From Alphaproteobacteria bacterium SO-S41 (GTDB lineage Bacteria > Pseudomonadota > Alphaproteobacteria > Micropepsales > Micropepsaceae): DNA of 64,000 nt. A model generated the notes under the pieces. It ran no database searches. It was given only the letters and a program-made list of their open reading frames with translations, and was not told where the DNA came from. This document shows, piece after piece, positions 27,701 through 36,668 of this stretch; positions within the stretch are counted from its first letter, which is position 1, and each line of letters begins with the position of its first letter. The translations under genes were made by a program, and so were the position numbers. Location: NCBI GenBank assembly GCA_019670725.1, contig AP024629.1, positions 682,001 through 746,000 on the forward strand. The letters run 5' to 3'.

Positions 27701-29277
27701 CGGCCGACCGCCGCGAGATACTGAAGGGGGCAGCGGCGGCAGTTGCGCTTGCGGCGCTGAACCGGCCGGCGCGGGCGACACAGATCACCGCACCGCTCGC
27801 GCAGACCAGCTATGGTCCAGTCCGCGGCACGCTCGATGAGGGCATCGCTGTCTTCAAGGGCATCCGCTACGGCGCCGACACGGCGCCGCGCCGTTTCCAG
27901 GCGCCGTTACCCCCAACGCCCTGGAGCGATCCCGTCGACGCCACGGCGTTCGGCGCGGCCTCGCCGCAGAAGGAGATCGACGAGGCCGTCAGCGAGGATT
28001 GCCTCTTCCTCAATGTCTGGACGCCTGGCCTCGATGCGGGACGGCGTCCGGTGATGGTCTATCTCCACGGCGGCGCCTATACGAGCGGCTCGGGGTCTCA
28101 TCCGCTGCTCGACGGCCGCCGTCTCGCGGCGCGCGGCGATGTCGTTGTCGTGACGCTGAACCATCGGCTCAATCTGTTCGGCTATGCCTATCTGGCGCGG
28201 TTCGGCGACAGCGACATGCTGCATTCCGGCAATGCGGGGACGCTCGATCTCGTACTGGCGCTCGCCTGGCTGCGCGACAATATCGCGGCCTTCGGCGGCG
28301 ATCCCGGCCAGGTCATGCTGTTCGGCCAGTCCGGTGGCGGCGCGAAGATTGCGACGTTGATGGCGGTGCCGGCAGCGGCCGGCCTCTTCCATCGCGCCGC
28401 GACGATGAGCGGCCAGCAACTCACCGCGTCCGGTCCGCTCAACGCCACGAAGCGCGCGGCGGCGCTGCTGGATACGCTCGGGCTCAAACCGGAGCGTGTG
28501 TCGGCGCTGCGCGCCTTGCCGGTCGCCACGCTCACTGCCGCGCTCGATACGATCGATCCCATCATCGGCAGCGGCAGGCTCTATTTCGGCCCGGTGCTCG
28601 ACGAGCGGACGCTGCTGCGCCATCCATTCTATCCCGATGCGCCCGGCCAGTCGGCAGCGATCCCAATGATGCTCGGCAATACGCATGACGAAACCCGCTC
28701 GCTCATCGGCGGCAACGATGACAGCGCGTTCAAGCTTGGCTGGAGCGATCTGCCCGAGCGGCTGATCGCCCATATGCGCGTCGACATCGCGCCCGAGACG
28801 GTGATCGCCGAATACCGGCGCCTTTATCCCGGCTATGCGCCGAGCGATGTCTTCTTCGCCGCCACCACCGCGTCGCGGTCATGGCGGGCTGCCGTCGTGG
28901 AAGCCGAGTTGCGCGCCGCCCAGCGCAGCCCCGCTTTCGTCTACCAACTCGATTGGCCCTCGCCGCTCGACGGCGGCAAGTGGGGCGCACCACACACCCA
29001 CGACATCGCGCTCGTCTTCGGCACGCTGGACGCCAGGGGCTCCTATACCGGCACCGGCGAAGCCGCACGCGCGATGTCGGAGCGCCTGATGGACACCTTT
29101 ATTGCCTTCGCCCGCACCGGCAATCCCAACAGCCCGGCCTTGCCGCGCTGGGAGCCCTACGAACTGCCGCGGCGACAGACCATGGTGTTCGATACTGCGA
29201 CACGGCTGGAGGACGACCCGCGCGGTGCCGAGCGCCGGCTTTTCGCGAGGGTTCCTTTCATCCAGCAAGGCACCTGA
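27697..29277 (+). CDS. Tat-exported type-B carboxylesterase
   Basis: A 526-residue carboxylesterase. The ATG overlaps the kdgA stop by 4 bp; the open frame from 27595 is a shadow. The leader DRREILKGAAAAVALAALNRPARA has the twin-arginine pattern, so the enzyme acts outside the cytoplasm. Family motifs are YGPVRG, FKGIRYG, EDCLFLNVWTP, the oxyanion loop VYLHGGAYTSG and the nucleophile FGQSGGG (Ser212), with a C-terminal HTHDIALVFGTL region for the His. Placement as the last gene of the pectin operon makes a pectin-decorating ester (methyl, acetyl or feruloyl) the likely substrate; this is inference. Confidence 0.9.
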   Translation: MTADRREILKGAAAAVALAALNRPARATQITAPLAQTSYGPVRGTLDEGIAVFKGIRYGADTAPRRFQAPLPPTPWSDPVDATAFGAASPQKEIDEAVSEDCLFLNVWTPGLDAGRRPVMVYLHGGAYTSGSGSHPLLDGRRLAARGDVVVVTLNHRLNLFGYAYLARFGDSDMLHSGNAGTLDLVLALAWLRDNIAAFGGDPGQVMLFGQSGGGAKIATLMAVPAAAGLFHRAATMSGQQLTASGPLNATKRAAALLDTLGLKPERVSALRALPVATLTAALDTIDPIIGSGRLYFGPVLDERTLLRHPFYPDAPGQSAAIPMMLGNTHDETRSLIGGNDDSAFKLGWSDLPERLIAHMRVDIAPETVIAEYRRLYPGYAPSDVFFAATTASRSWRAAVVEAELRAAQRSPAFVYQLDWPSPLDGGKWGAPHTHDIALVFGTLDARGSYTGTGEAARAMSERLMDTFIAFARTGNPNSPALPRWEPYELPRRQTMVFDTATRLEDDPRGAERRLFARVPFIQQGT

Positions 29278-29441
29278 AAGGATGTGACGCCATCCCAGTC
29301 ACAGGTCACCTTAGAGCAAGGGGACCGCTGTGGGACACGTTCAACCTTGCCTGACGGCATCGGCGCGGAGACCGTGTGGGCGAGCGCGTGGCCCGCGAAG
29401 GCGCTGGGAAGCGTCGTCTTTCCCGCGCAATGTAAGATTTT

Positions 29442-29470
29442 TTGACTTGTTTGCGGATGTCATGTTCTAA
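29442..29470 (+). promoter_or_regulatory. Sigma70-type promoter of TauD-like gene
   Basis: TTGACT, a 17-bp spacer, then TTCTAA, 50 bp before the dioxygenase ATG and within an AT-richer patch. The rest of the 29278-29519 spacer shows nothing else recognisable. Confidence 0.5.
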
Positions 29471-29519
29471 ATTCGGGTAACGCTGCGGAAAACCGCGCTG
29501 CCGAACAGGGAGGCATTTC

Positions 29520-30392
29520 ATGACTCTGAGCGTTCATCCGCTTGGCCCGGTTTTCGGCGCCGAGATTTTCGGCGCGGACCTCACGCGCGCGCAGACCGCT
29601 GATGAAGTCGCAGTCATCAAGGCGGCGATGGACCGGTATGCCGTCGCCGTCATCCGGGATGCGGATATTACGGACGCAGATCAGATCCGCTTCAGCCGGC
29701 AGTTCGGTGCGCTGGAACTGCCGCCGGTATTGGGTGTCGGAGCGCAGCGTATCGCGCGGGAACTCTACGACGTCTCCAACCTGACCATCGATGGTGAAAT
29801 CTCTCCGGCCGACGTCACCAAACGCAAGTTCGGCAAGGGCGATCAATTCTTCCATATGGATTCGTCGTTCAACACGCTTCCGACGACCTGGTCGCTGCTC
29901 TCGGCGCGGATCATTCCCCCGGTTGGAGGCGATACCGAATTCATCGACCTGCGTGCCGTCTATGCGGCGCTGGACGCGGAAACCCGTGACGCCATCCAGG
30001 ATGCGACCGCGATCCACTCGATCTGGTTTTCCCGCCGCCTGGGCGGTTACGAGGTGTCGCCGGAGATGGAAGCCAAGCTGCCGGCGGTCGAGCAGAAAAT
30101 GGTCCAGATCGCTCCGGACGGACGTCCCACCGTCGTCGCCGGTGCGCATGCCGGGGCGATTGTCGGAAAATCGGAAGAAGAAGGGCAGGCGCTGCTGCGC
30201 CGCCTGATCGCGTTCTCCAAAGAGGCGCGTTTCCGTCTGGTGCATAACTGGAAGCCGCACGACCTGTTGATCTGGGACAACCGGTGCACGCTGCATCGGG
30301 CGACGCCGTTCGACGACATGGCATACAAGCGCGACATGCGCCGGACGACGCTGCTTGAAACTGGACCGGATCGCTCGGCGCAAGCCGCCTAG
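29520..30392 (+). CDS. TauD/TfdA-family alpha-ketoglutarate-dependent dioxygenase
   Basis: A 290-residue non-haem Fe(II)/2-oxoglutarate dioxygenase. The start is HPLGPVFGAEIFGADLT, as in TauD/TfdA. Iron ligands are readable as His112 and Asp114 (QFFHMDSSF) and His259 (NRCTLHRATPF); the Arg in RRTTLLE would bind 2-oxoglutarate. The ATG follows an AGGGAGG ribosome site. Such enzymes hydroxylate next to sulfonate, ether or carboxylate groups, cleaving for example aryloxyalkanoates or taurine. It is the first gene of the plus-strand part of the catabolic cluster and has its own promoter. The substrate is unknown. Confidence 0.92.
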   Translation: MTLSVHPLGPVFGAEIFGADLTRAQTADEVAVIKAAMDRYAVAVIRDADITDADQIRFSRQFGALELPPVLGVGAQRIARELYDVSNLTIDGEISPADVTKRKFGKGDQFFHMDSSFNTLPTTWSLLSARIIPPVGGDTEFIDLRAVYAALDAETRDAIQDATAIHSIWFSRRLGGYEVSPEMEAKLPAVEQKMVQIAPDGRPTVVAGAHAGAIVGKSEEEGQALLRRLIAFSKEARFRLVHNWKPHDLLIWDNRCTLHRATPFDDMAYKRDMRRTTLLETGPDRSAQAA

Positions 30393-30455
30393 CCGCTACG
30401 CACGCGGCGCGATTGCTCCGCCGGTGCTTGTCGCGTGAGAGGGCCTGAAGCGAGC

Positions 30456-30560
30456 TTGCAATTGTTCACGCCTGTCATGCAGAACAGTATTTAGAAGAGA
30501 ATGGAATATCACTATGCAAATCTGGCATAATTAAGTTGCGTGCTGGCTGTTTGCAATTGT
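30456..30560. repeat. Direct repeat TTGCAATTGT upstream of VOC gene
   Basis: The 10-mer TTGCAATTGT occurs at 30456-30465 and again at 30551-30560, start to start 95 bp (about nine helical turns). The second copy abuts the extended -10 element of the VOC gene, so both may be regulator sites. Confidence 0.4.
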
Positions 30561-30562
30561 CG

Positions 30563-30571
30563 TGATATAAA
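30563..30571 (+). promoter_or_regulatory. Extended -10 promoter of VOC gene
   Basis: TGATATAAA fits an extended -10 (TGnTATAAT-like), 30 bp before the ATG, with no good -35. A second candidate -10, CATAAT, lies at 30526-30531. Confidence 0.4.
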
Positions 30572-30600
30572 GCGCGCGTAAGTCACGACCAGAGGCGCAG

Positions 30601-31164
30601 ATGGAAATCAAGTCCAACAAACTCCCTCAAATGGTGCTGCCGCCTTCGATTCCCTACGACGGTCTGAGCCATGTCGCGTTCTACGCCGACGACATGCACG
30701 CCGCGACGAAACAGACTGAAGAAGAACTGGGCATGCCGCTGATGTGCCTGATGGACATTCCCGGCGGCGGCCAGCACTCGTTTCACGATGCGGGCAACGG
30801 CGCGTTCATGTCCTTCATGTGGTTTCCGAAGGAGAAGCGCGCGGACAAGCCGGATCGCAGCTTCAGCCACATCGCCTACCTCATTCCGGACGCCTATTTC
30901 GAGAAGGTGCGGGAAGATCTGGAGCAGAAGGGCCTTCTCAACTATGCGATCTATCACGGGCTTGAGGCGCCGATGCAGGTCGATGCGGATCACCCGGACG
31001 TGTGGATCCGTTCGCTGTATCTGAAGAAGACGATGGGCATGACGCTGGAGATCGCGAGCGTGAAGACGGCGCTCGACCCGCGCAAGCACATCTTCACCGA
31101 TCCGCGGAATGCAGACGGCGAGAAGGTTCCCTACAAGTCGATCTTCGTCAAAGACCTCGGCTAG
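30601..31164 (+). CDS. VOC-family (glyoxalase/extradiol dioxygenase-fold) protein
   Basis: A 187-residue vicinal-oxygen-chelate protein. Paired beta-alpha-beta-beta-beta modules are suggested by GLSHVAFYADDMHAATKQ near residue 22 and RSFSHIAYLIPDAYFEKV near residue 95, each beginning with a metal-ligand-type His, and by the closing MTLEIAS Glu. There is no signal peptide. Family reactions include isomerisation, epimerisation, extradiol cleavage and glutathione transfer, and the sequence alone does not choose between them. It stands alone between its promoter and a strong terminator, inside the catabolic cluster. Confidence 0.85.
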   Translation: MEIKSNKLPQMVLPPSIPYDGLSHVAFYADDMHAATKQTEEELGMPLMCLMDIPGGGQHSFHDAGNGAFMSFMWFPKEKRADKPDRSFSHIAYLIPDAYFEKVREDLEQKGLLNYAIYHGLEAPMQVDADHPDVWIRSLYLKKTMGMTLEIASVKTALDPRKHIFTDPRNADGEKVPYKSIFVKDLG

Positions 31165-31185
31165 AGCCGTCCTGTTTGCGTTCGC

Positions 31186-31226
31186 AGCTCCTTGCACGCC
31201 TGCCGCGCGCAAGGAGCTATTTTTTT
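31186..31226 (+). terminator. Rho-independent terminator after VOC gene
   Basis: A 10-bp stem (AGCTCCTTGC / GCAAGGAGCT), a 13-nt GC-rich loop, then ATTTTTTT. Confidence 0.88.
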
Positions 31227-31330
31227 GCTCTTTATAGAAACATTTTTCGCCGGCCCAGACCTCTCTCGCCGCTGCGGCGAGCGACGTCCTCCTTTAGCGT
31301 TCCGCGTATAAAATCGGGGAAGGCAACGCC

Positions 31331-32479
31331 GTGACCGCAAGCATCGAGCCGCTCTTCCAGTCCTTCCAGTTGCGCGGTCTCACGCTGCGCAATCACTTCA
31401 CGATGTCGCCGATGCAGAAATTCCGGCCGGCAGATCACGTGCCGCATGATGAAATGGTCGAGTATCACCGCATCCGCGCAAGGAACGGCATCGCGATGAT
31501 CGTGTCGCAGGGCACGGCAATCGGCGTGCCCGGCGCGACCTCGGCCTACGCTTGGCTTCAGCCGTCCTCTTATGACGCCTGGGCGAGGATCGCCGACGCG
31601 GTGCGCAGCGAAGGCTGCCATATGTCGCTACAGGTCTATTACGACGCGCCGTCGCGGGACAAAGGCGCGTTCGGCCCTTCTGGCTACACGACGAACGGCG
31701 AGAAGAAGCGGGATCGCGGCATGGCGAAGGACGAGATCGATTTCATTCTCGAGACCTATGCCGAAGCTGCGGCCGCCGTGAAAAGACTGGGCTTCACCGG
31801 CATCGAACTGCACGGCGGCCAGGGCGGCCTGTTCGGCCAGTTCATGTCGCCTCTGGCGAATTTCCGGGACGACGAGTATGGCGGCGCCACGCCGCAGGAG
31901 CGTCTGACCCTGCCCATGAAGTTGGTCCGCACTGTCAGGGAGGCGGCAGGCCCTGATCTCATCGTCGGCCTGCGCCAGGCGCAGGTGTGGGAAGCCAAGC
32001 TCTTCGATACGCCCGAAGAGTACAAGATCTTCCTGGACGGCATGATCGCGGCCGGCGTGGATGTTTTCAATTGCGGCGTCGATCTCTACTGGCGCCCGGA
32101 ATATGCGGGCTCGCACATGAATCTCGGCGGCTGGATCAAGAAGCTGACCGGCCACCCCGTTATTACCTCCGGCGCCTTCGGTCTCGATAACCGCCTCGCC
32201 GATGTGGTCGAAGGAACGCCCGCCAACAACACGGTGAGGCAAGGCTTCGGCGACCTCATGAACCGCTTCCACAACGGCGAGTTCGACATGTTTGCGTTGG
32301 GCCGGACGATCCTTTGCGATCCGGATTATCTGCTCAAGCTGCGCGACGGGCGGTTCGATGAGATGATGCCGACCATCGATCTGAGCGACGTCGCCGGCAA
32401 CCAGATCACCTTCACCAAAGGCAAGTTCGCGCCGCAGACCAAGGCTAGCGCGCCCTCAACCGCACGGGCGAGCGCATAA
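31331..32479 (+). CDS. Old Yellow Enzyme-like NADH:flavin oxidoreductase, atypical active site
   Basis: A 382-residue TIM-barrel FMN protein of the OYE family, starting at GTG 31331. Family text includes LFQSFQLRGLTLRNHFTMSP, DFILETYAEAAAAVKRLGFTGIELHGG, RLTLPMKLVRTVREAAGPDL and the FMN-phosphate region MFALGRTILCDPDYL. Normal OYEs have QLxHxGR and HGAHGYL. Here these read QVYYDAP and HGGQGGL (His161 kept; Gln164 and Gly166 replace His and Tyr). The substrate-binding His pair and proton-donor Tyr are therefore missing, so the usual enoate reduction is doubtful. It is one of three OYE genes in this cluster; the other two keep canonical residues. Confidence 0.88.
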   Translation: MTASIEPLFQSFQLRGLTLRNHFTMSPMQKFRPADHVPHDEMVEYHRIRARNGIAMIVSQGTAIGVPGATSAYAWLQPSSYDAWARIADAVRSEGCHMSLQVYYDAPSRDKGAFGPSGYTTNGEKKRDRGMAKDEIDFILETYAEAAAAVKRLGFTGIELHGGQGGLFGQFMSPLANFRDDEYGGATPQERLTLPMKLVRTVREAAGPDLIVGLRQAQVWEAKLFDTPEEYKIFLDGMIAAGVDVFNCGVDLYWRPEYAGSHMNLGGWIKKLTGHPVITSGAFGLDNRLADVVEGTPANNTVRQGFGDLMNRFHNGEFDMFALGRTILCDPDYLLKLRDGRFDEMMPTIDLSDVAGNQITFTKGKFAPQTKASAPSTARASA

Positions 32480-32504
32480 CCCCGCTTCGGGCCCGTCACC
32501 CAGC

Positions 32505-33863
32505 CTAGCTCTTCATGTCTCCTTGGATGGTCCGGCGCGCCAGCCAGAAGCAGATCACCGCCGGGATGATGAAGAACTGCGAGATGATGAGCGCCCAGCG
32601 CACGCCTTCGCCTTCACCCATGCCGAGCGGGCCGGCGAAAACGTCGCTCATGATACCCACGGCGAGCGGGCCGACACCCAGGCCGATCAAATTGGCGATG
32701 AACAGGAAAATGGCCGCCGCGGTCGCGCGCATATGCGGGGGCACGATGCTTTGGACTGTCGCATAACTCGGCCCCGCCCAGGTGCCGCCGATAATGCCGT
32801 TCAGCACGAGCAGGGGCAGAACAGGCAGGAAACTCGGCATCAGGATCGCGGCGACATAGATCGGCAGCGTCACGGCCATCGCGATCGCCGGGATCGTCAT
32901 GTAGGCCTTCAGGTCCTTCGCGCCGTAGTGGTCCGCGATGATGCCGCCCAGACCGACGCCAACGGCCGCCGATGCGCCGCTGATCAGGCCAAGCACGATC
33001 GACAGGAATCCGATCTTCCCAAGCCCCCATTCGGCGCCGAGCAGGCCGATCTCCTCGCCGTGCACCCGAAAGAAGAACGACGCGGTGAACGGGGCGTGGC
33101 CGTAGGATACGAAGGCGACGATCGAGGTGGCGATCGAGAGCAGCCAGAAGGTCCTGTTCCCGCGCAGGAGCCGCAGCACATCCATGAAGCTCGTCTTCGG
33201 CGGCTGCGCGGCGGCGACAGCGGCGGCTGCCGCCGCCTTCATGCGCGGCTCGAACAGCGTGAGCACGACGAGAATGGCCAGCACGATGCCGGGCAGACCC
33301 ACAACCAGCAGCGCCCAGCGCCAGCCGAACGCGTCGGCGATGAGCCCGCCCGCCATCACGCCGATCAGCGCTCCCACCGGATTGCCCATCGAATAGAACG
33401 CCAGCGCCGTGGCGCGCTTGTTGGGCGGCACATAGTCGGAGATCAGCGAGTGCGCCGGCGGCGTGCAGCCCGCTTCGCCCACGCCCACGCCGACGCGCGC
33501 CAGAACGAGTTGCCAGAAATTCTGCGCAAAGCCGCACAGCGCGGTGAAGCCGCTCCATGCCGCCAGGGACAGGCCGATGATCCATGGCCGGTTGCGGCGT
33601 TCGGACAGGCGCGCAATTGGGATGCCGAGCGTGCAGTAGAAGAGCGCGAAAGCGGTGCCCGTCATCAGGCCGATCTGCCAATCGGCAATGCCCAATTCCT
33701 TCTTGATGGGCTCGGCCAGGATCGCGACGATCTGGCGGTCGATGAAGTTGAAGACGTAGACGATGAAAAGCAGGGTGATCGCGTAGTTCCGGTAGCCGAC
33801 GCTGACCGGGCTTACAAAGGCAGGCTTGGCGGCTGGTGCTGTCGGTGCGGCAGCGTCTGTCAT
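32505..33863 (-). CDS. MFS transporter (spinster-like)
   Basis: A 452-residue major facilitator with about twelve hydrophobic helices. It starts at ATG 33863. The segment NFIDRQIVAILAEPIKKELGIADWQIGLMTGTAFALFY, broken across two helices, is the N-terminal signature of spinster-like MFS proteins. RLSERRNRPWIIGLSL is the loop 2-3 motif and GVGEAGCTPPAHSLISDYVPPNKR a family hallmark. It is convergent with the atypical OYE gene. As part of the cluster it may take up the substrate across the inner membrane or export a product. A hairpin (TTGGGG / CCCCAA, 33911-33930) lies in its leader. Confidence 0.92.
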   Translation of the reverse strand: MTDAAAPTAPAAKPAFVSPVSVGYRNYAITLLFIVYVFNFIDRQIVAILAEPIKKELGIADWQIGLMTGTAFALFYCTLGIPIARLSERRNRPWIIGLSLAAWSGFTALCGFAQNFWQLVLARVGVGVGEAGCTPPAHSLISDYVPPNKRATALAFYSMGNPVGALIGVMAGGLIADAFGWRWALLVVGLPGIVLAILVVLTLFEPRMKAAAAAAVAAAQPPKTSFMDVLRLLRGNRTFWLLSIATSIVAFVSYGHAPFTASFFFRVHGEEIGLLGAEWGLGKIGFLSIVLGLISGASAAVGVGLGGIIADHYGAKDLKAYMTIPAIAMAVTLPIYVAAILMPSFLPVLPLLVLNGIIGGTWAGPSYATVQSIVPPHMRATAAAIFLFIANLIGLGVGPLAVGIMSDVFAGPLGMGEGEGVRWALIISQFFIIPAVICFWLARRTIQGDMKS

Positions 33864-34066
33864 GTGTGCTTCTTTGTTTTCTGGCTGATCAGGGGCATCG
33901 GCTAAACGTGTTGGGGCTATCGGTCCCCAAGAGCGCTCGCCCGAACATCGGCCCACTCTGAGCAGATCGTGGGCAAGCGGCAGTATCGTTGCGAGCGAAA
34001 TTTATTGTCTCGCGGATCATATTAATTCCTGCGCGTGGCGCGCTCGGATCTGGCTTTGATGGAAGC

Positions 34067-35287
34067 TCACGAAGCTTTGCCCGCATTTGATGCGCTGCGG
34101 TCTTCGCGCCTACGCTTAGCTTCTTCCATGGCGGCAGGAAGCGGCTTGCCGGCATCGGCATAGGCGCGCTCCATGGCGGCCGGCGTATTCGAAAATACCT
34201 CGCGCAAGCTGCCCTCGATCCAGTCGCGATTGCTTTCGATCGGCCCCAGCTGACCCTGGAAGCGCGGCATCACGTACCGCGCGAAAAGTTCGTAGCTGCG
34301 GCGCGTTGCTTCCGTCGAGGCCCATTCGTGCGCCAGTGACAGAAGCGTGCCGAAACCGCCGGTACGCTCGAGGATACGCTCGATCGCCGCTGCGACGTCG
34401 TCCGGCGAACCGATCAAGGCCGCGCCGCGTTCGGCCTGCTCGGCGAGCGTGCCGGCATTGGAGAACAGCGCGCCTTTGGCCGCTCGCGGATCTTTCGCAT
34501 CGCCGGAATAGGCGCGGTCGTCATAGCCCTGCTGGATTTCGGCGAGCGCTTCCTTGCGCGATTGCGCCACGTGCATTGTCATCGCGACCTTCCAGTCGGC
34601 GCGATGGATCGTCTTGTCGTGCTTGGCGGCGGACTCTTCCGCCCAACCCCAGGTCTGGTCGAACTGTGCATTGTCGATGCCGGCAATCGACATCAGCCCG
34701 ACGCCGTATTTGCCGGCCATCACCGGACCCGACGGCGTGTAGGTCGCGGCGACCGATACAGGCAGGTGGGGGCGGCTATAGCTCGCGAGCTGAAGGCGTG
34801 CGTCGCGCAGCTCGAACCAGTCGGTCTTCATGGTGACGGTTTCGCCCCTGAGCAGGGGCATGATCGCATCGAGAGCCTGGCCCATGCGGCGGCGCAGGTC
34901 TTCTGCGGGAATACCCATCATATAGGCGTCCGAAGACAGTGCGCCGGGGCCGCAGCCGAACATGGCACGGCCCTGCGTCATGTGGTCGATCTGAACCATC
35001 CGGTCGGCCACCATCAGCGGATGGTGATAGGCCAGCGACAGCACGCCGGTGCCGAGCTTGATGCGCCGCGTCGTCCGTGACGCGGCCGCCATCATGAGGA
35101 CGGGATCGCCGATCAGCTCCCGCCCATAGCTATGATGTTCGCCCCACCACGCCTCGTCATAGTCGAGCTCATCGAGATACTCGACCAGACCAAGGTCACG
35201 CTTCAGCGCGAGCGTCGGGTTTTCGCCGATGCGGTGAAACGGCGCGATGAAGATACCGAACTTCATCCGCTCCGGCCGATAGACCAT
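34067..35287 (-). CDS. Luciferase-like (LLM class) flavin-dependent monooxygenase
   Basis: A 406-residue bacterial-luciferase-family protein. MKFGIFIAPFHRIGENPTLAL opens the TIM barrel, and YDEAWWGEHHSYGRELIGDP and RIKLGTGVLSLAYHHPLMVADRMVQIDHMTQGR are classic LLM signatures, with FGCGPGALSSDAYMMG following. The ATG at 35287 has GGGAGGG 9 nt upstream. These enzymes use reduced flavin and oxygen to hydroxylate or perform Baeyer-Villiger reactions, and need a separate flavin reductase; none is seen adjacent. It follows the acyl-CoA-dehydrogenase-like monooxygenase gene by 85 bp on the same strand. Confidence 0.92.
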   Translation of the reverse strand: MVYRPERMKFGIFIAPFHRIGENPTLALKRDLGLVEYLDELDYDEAWWGEHHSYGRELIGDPVLMMAAASRTTRRIKLGTGVLSLAYHHPLMVADRMVQIDHMTQGRAMFGCGPGALSSDAYMMGIPAEDLRRRMGQALDAIMPLLRGETVTMKTDWFELRDARLQLASYSRPHLPVSVAATYTPSGPVMAGKYGVGLMSIAGIDNAQFDQTWGWAEESAAKHDKTIHRADWKVAMTMHVAQSRKEALAEIQQGYDDRAYSGDAKDPRAAKGALFSNAGTLAEQAERGAALIGSPDDVAAAIERILERTGGFGTLLSLAHEWASTEATRRSYELFARYVMPRFQGQLGPIESNRDWIEGSLREVFSNTPAAMERAYADAGKPLPAAMEEAKRRREDRSASNAGKAS

Positions 35288-35372
35288 GGCTGCGACCCTC
35301 CCGTTCTTGGCCCTTCTTGTGGCGATGGGGCCATTGCGGCGTGGCTAGATCAAGCGGCAAAGCCGCCCTTCG

Positions 35373-36668
35373 TCATGACATGCGCGCGTTCGCCTTCGGC
35401 GACGGTTGCGGCACGCCAAGCAAGGCGCGGCCCGACACGGCCATGTTGCGATCCCAGTTCACCGCGCCATGGGTCGAGCCGACAACGATGTCGCGAATGA
35501 ACTGGCTCATCGGCTCTTCGACATAGTGCGCAGAGGTGCCCAGGCCCTTCGAGATTTCGAGCACCGCATCGCGACAGGTGTGGCCGACATAGGCGATCTC
35601 GCACATGATCTTTTCGGCGACTTTGACCTGCACTTCGGCGGGTTCGTTAGCGACCTCATAGGTGCGACGCGCGATGTCGCGCAGCTGGATTTCGCAGCCC
35701 TGCACCGCGGCGTGCACCTGGGCCAGGCGGATCTGCGAGGCCTGGTTTTCCTTTTCGATATCCGCGTCGCCGCGCTTGGTCCATTGCTGGAGCAGTTCGG
35801 TGTAGCGCTGCACGGCGCCGCGCGCGATGCCGACGAGAGCGACAGAGATCGTCGTCGAGAGGGCGTTGCGAAGATCGGCCTTGAAAACGGGGTAGTCAAA
35901 ACGCTCACGGATGATGTTGATCCATTGAGGCGACGTCATCACGCAGTTCACCGTCCGATACTCCGGAACGAAGACGTCCTCGATGAGAACCTTGTGCGTG
36001 CCGGTCGCAACCAGCCCGTCTGCGGTCCAGGTATCCAGAACCGTCACGTCGGTCACCGGCATCAGGAAGGTACCCATCGGCCGGACGCCATCCGGGCCGG
36101 GTTCGCCTGTGAAGCACATGACCGACACCCAGTCGGCCATCTGCACTGTCGTGCCCCAGGACCAAGTGCCGGAGACGCGCCAGCCGCCGTCTACCTTCCG
36201 CGCTTCGCCAAAGGGAGCAAATAGCGTGTTGAGGATGGTGTAACGACCGCTGACGAAGTCTTCGCCGTTGCCGTACATGTCCTTGTGCGCGCGATCGCTG
36301 AATGCGGCTGCCGAACGCGGATTCATGACCGAGAACGAGGCGAGCCAGCCCATCGCCGGGTCGGCTTCGCAGACCGCGAAGGTCGCATCGAGCATCTGGT
36401 CGAAGCTGGCTTCAAGCCCGCCCCAGATCTTCGGCACGGTCAAATAGTAGTACCCGGTCTTGCGCAGCGCGTTCCAGACTTCCGGAATCGGAATCGCGCG
36501 CAATTCGGCCTCACGGCGATGCTTGGCCATCAACGGCTTGAGCGCACGGACGCGCTCAATGACGATCTCTGGCGTAAGCTTCTCGACTTCTTCCGAGGTC
36601 AGGTAATCGTCGGGACCGGGGATATTCATCTCCGCGGTCTTCAACCCCGCCTTGTTCTTTCCTCCCAC
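35373..36668 (-). CDS. Acyl-CoA dehydrogenase-fold flavin monooxygenase (HpaB/HsaA-like), copy 1
   Basis: A 431-residue protein of the acyl-CoA dehydrogenase superfamily, closest in pattern to two-component hydroxylases (p-hydroxyphenylacetate hydroxylase C2, HsaA, DszC). GTG 36668 lies behind AGAGGGAG and is preferred; ATG 36629 is an alternative. It has LRKTGYYYLTVPKIWGGLEA, the middle beta-domain motif VSGTWSWGTTVQMADWVSV and a four-helix C-terminus with QIRLAQVHAAVQGCE. The catalytic Glu of true acyl-CoA dehydrogenases is not evident. It would hydroxylate an aromatic or polycyclic substrate using reduced flavin supplied by a partner. It is divergent from a CMD-like gene and paralogous to 43768-44991. 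Confidence 0.88.
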   Translation of the reverse strand: MGGKNKAGLKTAEMNIPGPDDYLTSEEVEKLTPEIVIERVRALKPLMAKHRREAELRAIPIPEVWNALRKTGYYYLTVPKIWGGLEASFDQMLDATFAVCEADPAMGWLASFSVMNPRSAAAFSDRAHKDMYGNGEDFVSGRYTILNTLFAPFGEARKVDGGWRVSGTWSWGTTVQMADWVSVMCFTGEPGPDGVRPMGTFLMPVTDVTVLDTWTADGLVATGTHKVLIEDVFVPEYRTVNCVMTSPQWINIIRERFDYPVFKADLRNALSTTISVALVGIARGAVQRYTELLQQWTKRGDADIEKENQASQIRLAQVHAAVQGCEIQLRDIARRTYEVANEPAEVQVKVAEKIMCEIAYVGHTCRDAVLEISKGLGTSAHYVEEPMSQFIRDIVVGSTHGAVNWDRNMAVSGRALLGVPQPSPKANARMS

